From: Pedobacter sp.
GTDB lineage: Bacteria; Bacteroidota; Bacteroidia; Sphingobacteriales; Sphingobacteriaceae
DNA length: 6,344 nucleotides
Reading direction: 5' to 3'
Assembly (NCBI GenBank): GCA_028287885.1
Contig: JAQBOT010000410.1
Location: 1 to 6,344, forward strand
Shown here: positions 6,273 to 6,344 of the stretch, piece after piece
Position numbering within the stretch: the first letter of the stretch is position 1
How the letters are laid out: every line of letters begins with the position of its first letter
The notes under the pieces: model-generated
What the model was told of the DNA's origin: nothing
Seen by the model: only the letters and a program-made list of their open reading frames with translations
Database searches by the model: none
Made by a program: the position numbers and the translations under genes

Positions 6273-6344
6273 CTTCGGAATAGAATCCAGGCTATAATAC
6301 TTATGTGTTACTTTATCACCATTAATGCTGATAACACGAAATCC
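6258..6344 (-). CDS. C-terminal end of an unidentified protein, cut by the right edge
   Basis: On the minus strand a frame is open from the right edge for 28 codons and ends at TAA (6260-6258). The peptide starts GFRVISINGDKVTHKYYSLD and ends with a Pro-rich tail, PKLPPL. It looks like a beta-strand, Gly-Asp turn and second strand, plausible as the C-terminal hairpin of an enzyme domain; similar tails occur in calcineurin-like metallophosphoesterases, but this rests on memory of a short stretch and is not secure. The stop lies inside the phosphatase gene, so the two converging genes overlap by 15 bp. A chance open frame of 28 codons is possible, but its content looks protein-like and no other gene occupies 6273-6344. 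Confidence 0.55.
   Translation of the reverse strand, partial: GFRVISINGDKVTHKYYSLDSIPKLPPL

Overview
The window looks like ordinary chromosomal DNA from a member of the Bacteroidota, most likely the Sphingobacteriaceae (Pedobacter/Mucilaginibacter type). This is inferred from three things: an outer-membrane beta-barrel receptor with an N-terminal carboxypeptidase-regulatory-like domain, a FucP/GluP-type sugar MFS permease of Bacteroidota character, and AT-rich intergenic DNA with weak or absent Shine-Dalgarno sequences. I see no insertion sequence, phage gene, CRISPR array, tRNA or rRNA.

Layout. Positions 1-345 (minus) hold the N-terminal 115 codons of an exported serine hydrolase of the class C beta-lactamase/penicillin-binding family, cut by the left edge. 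Upstream on the same strand, after a 65-bp gap containing a 7-bp inverted repeat, is a large outer-membrane beta-barrel receptor (411-2870, minus). The two may be co-transcribed. A 284-bp divergent intergenic region (2880-3163) separates the receptor from a small lipoprotein with two DUF305-like repeats (3164-3772, plus). A strong hairpin (3832-3870) with U-tracts on both strands lies between that lipoprotein and the converging sugar MFS permease (3897-5201, minus), and is a bidirectional terminator. A second divergent intergenic region (5202-5498) leads to a NagD-like HAD-IIA phosphatase (5499-6272, plus). At the right edge the last 28 codons of a minus-strand gene (6258-6344) converge on the phosphatase and overlap its 3' end by 15 bp.

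How the genes relate. The receptor and serine hydrolase are both cell-envelope proteins and could form a two-gene unit. No SusD homologue, glycosidase or sensor lies beside the receptor within the window, so it does not look like a polysaccharide utilisation locus. The permease and NagD-like phosphatase are divergent neighbours that could share regulation, but their pairing in one sugar pathway is only an inference.

Nothing here amounts to a clearly new system. The points most worth checking are the DUF305-like tandem protein that has lost the usual His-His pair in both repeats, the permease lacking both acidic residues known to be essential in E. coli FucP, and the inverted repeat over the translation start of the serine hydrolase.
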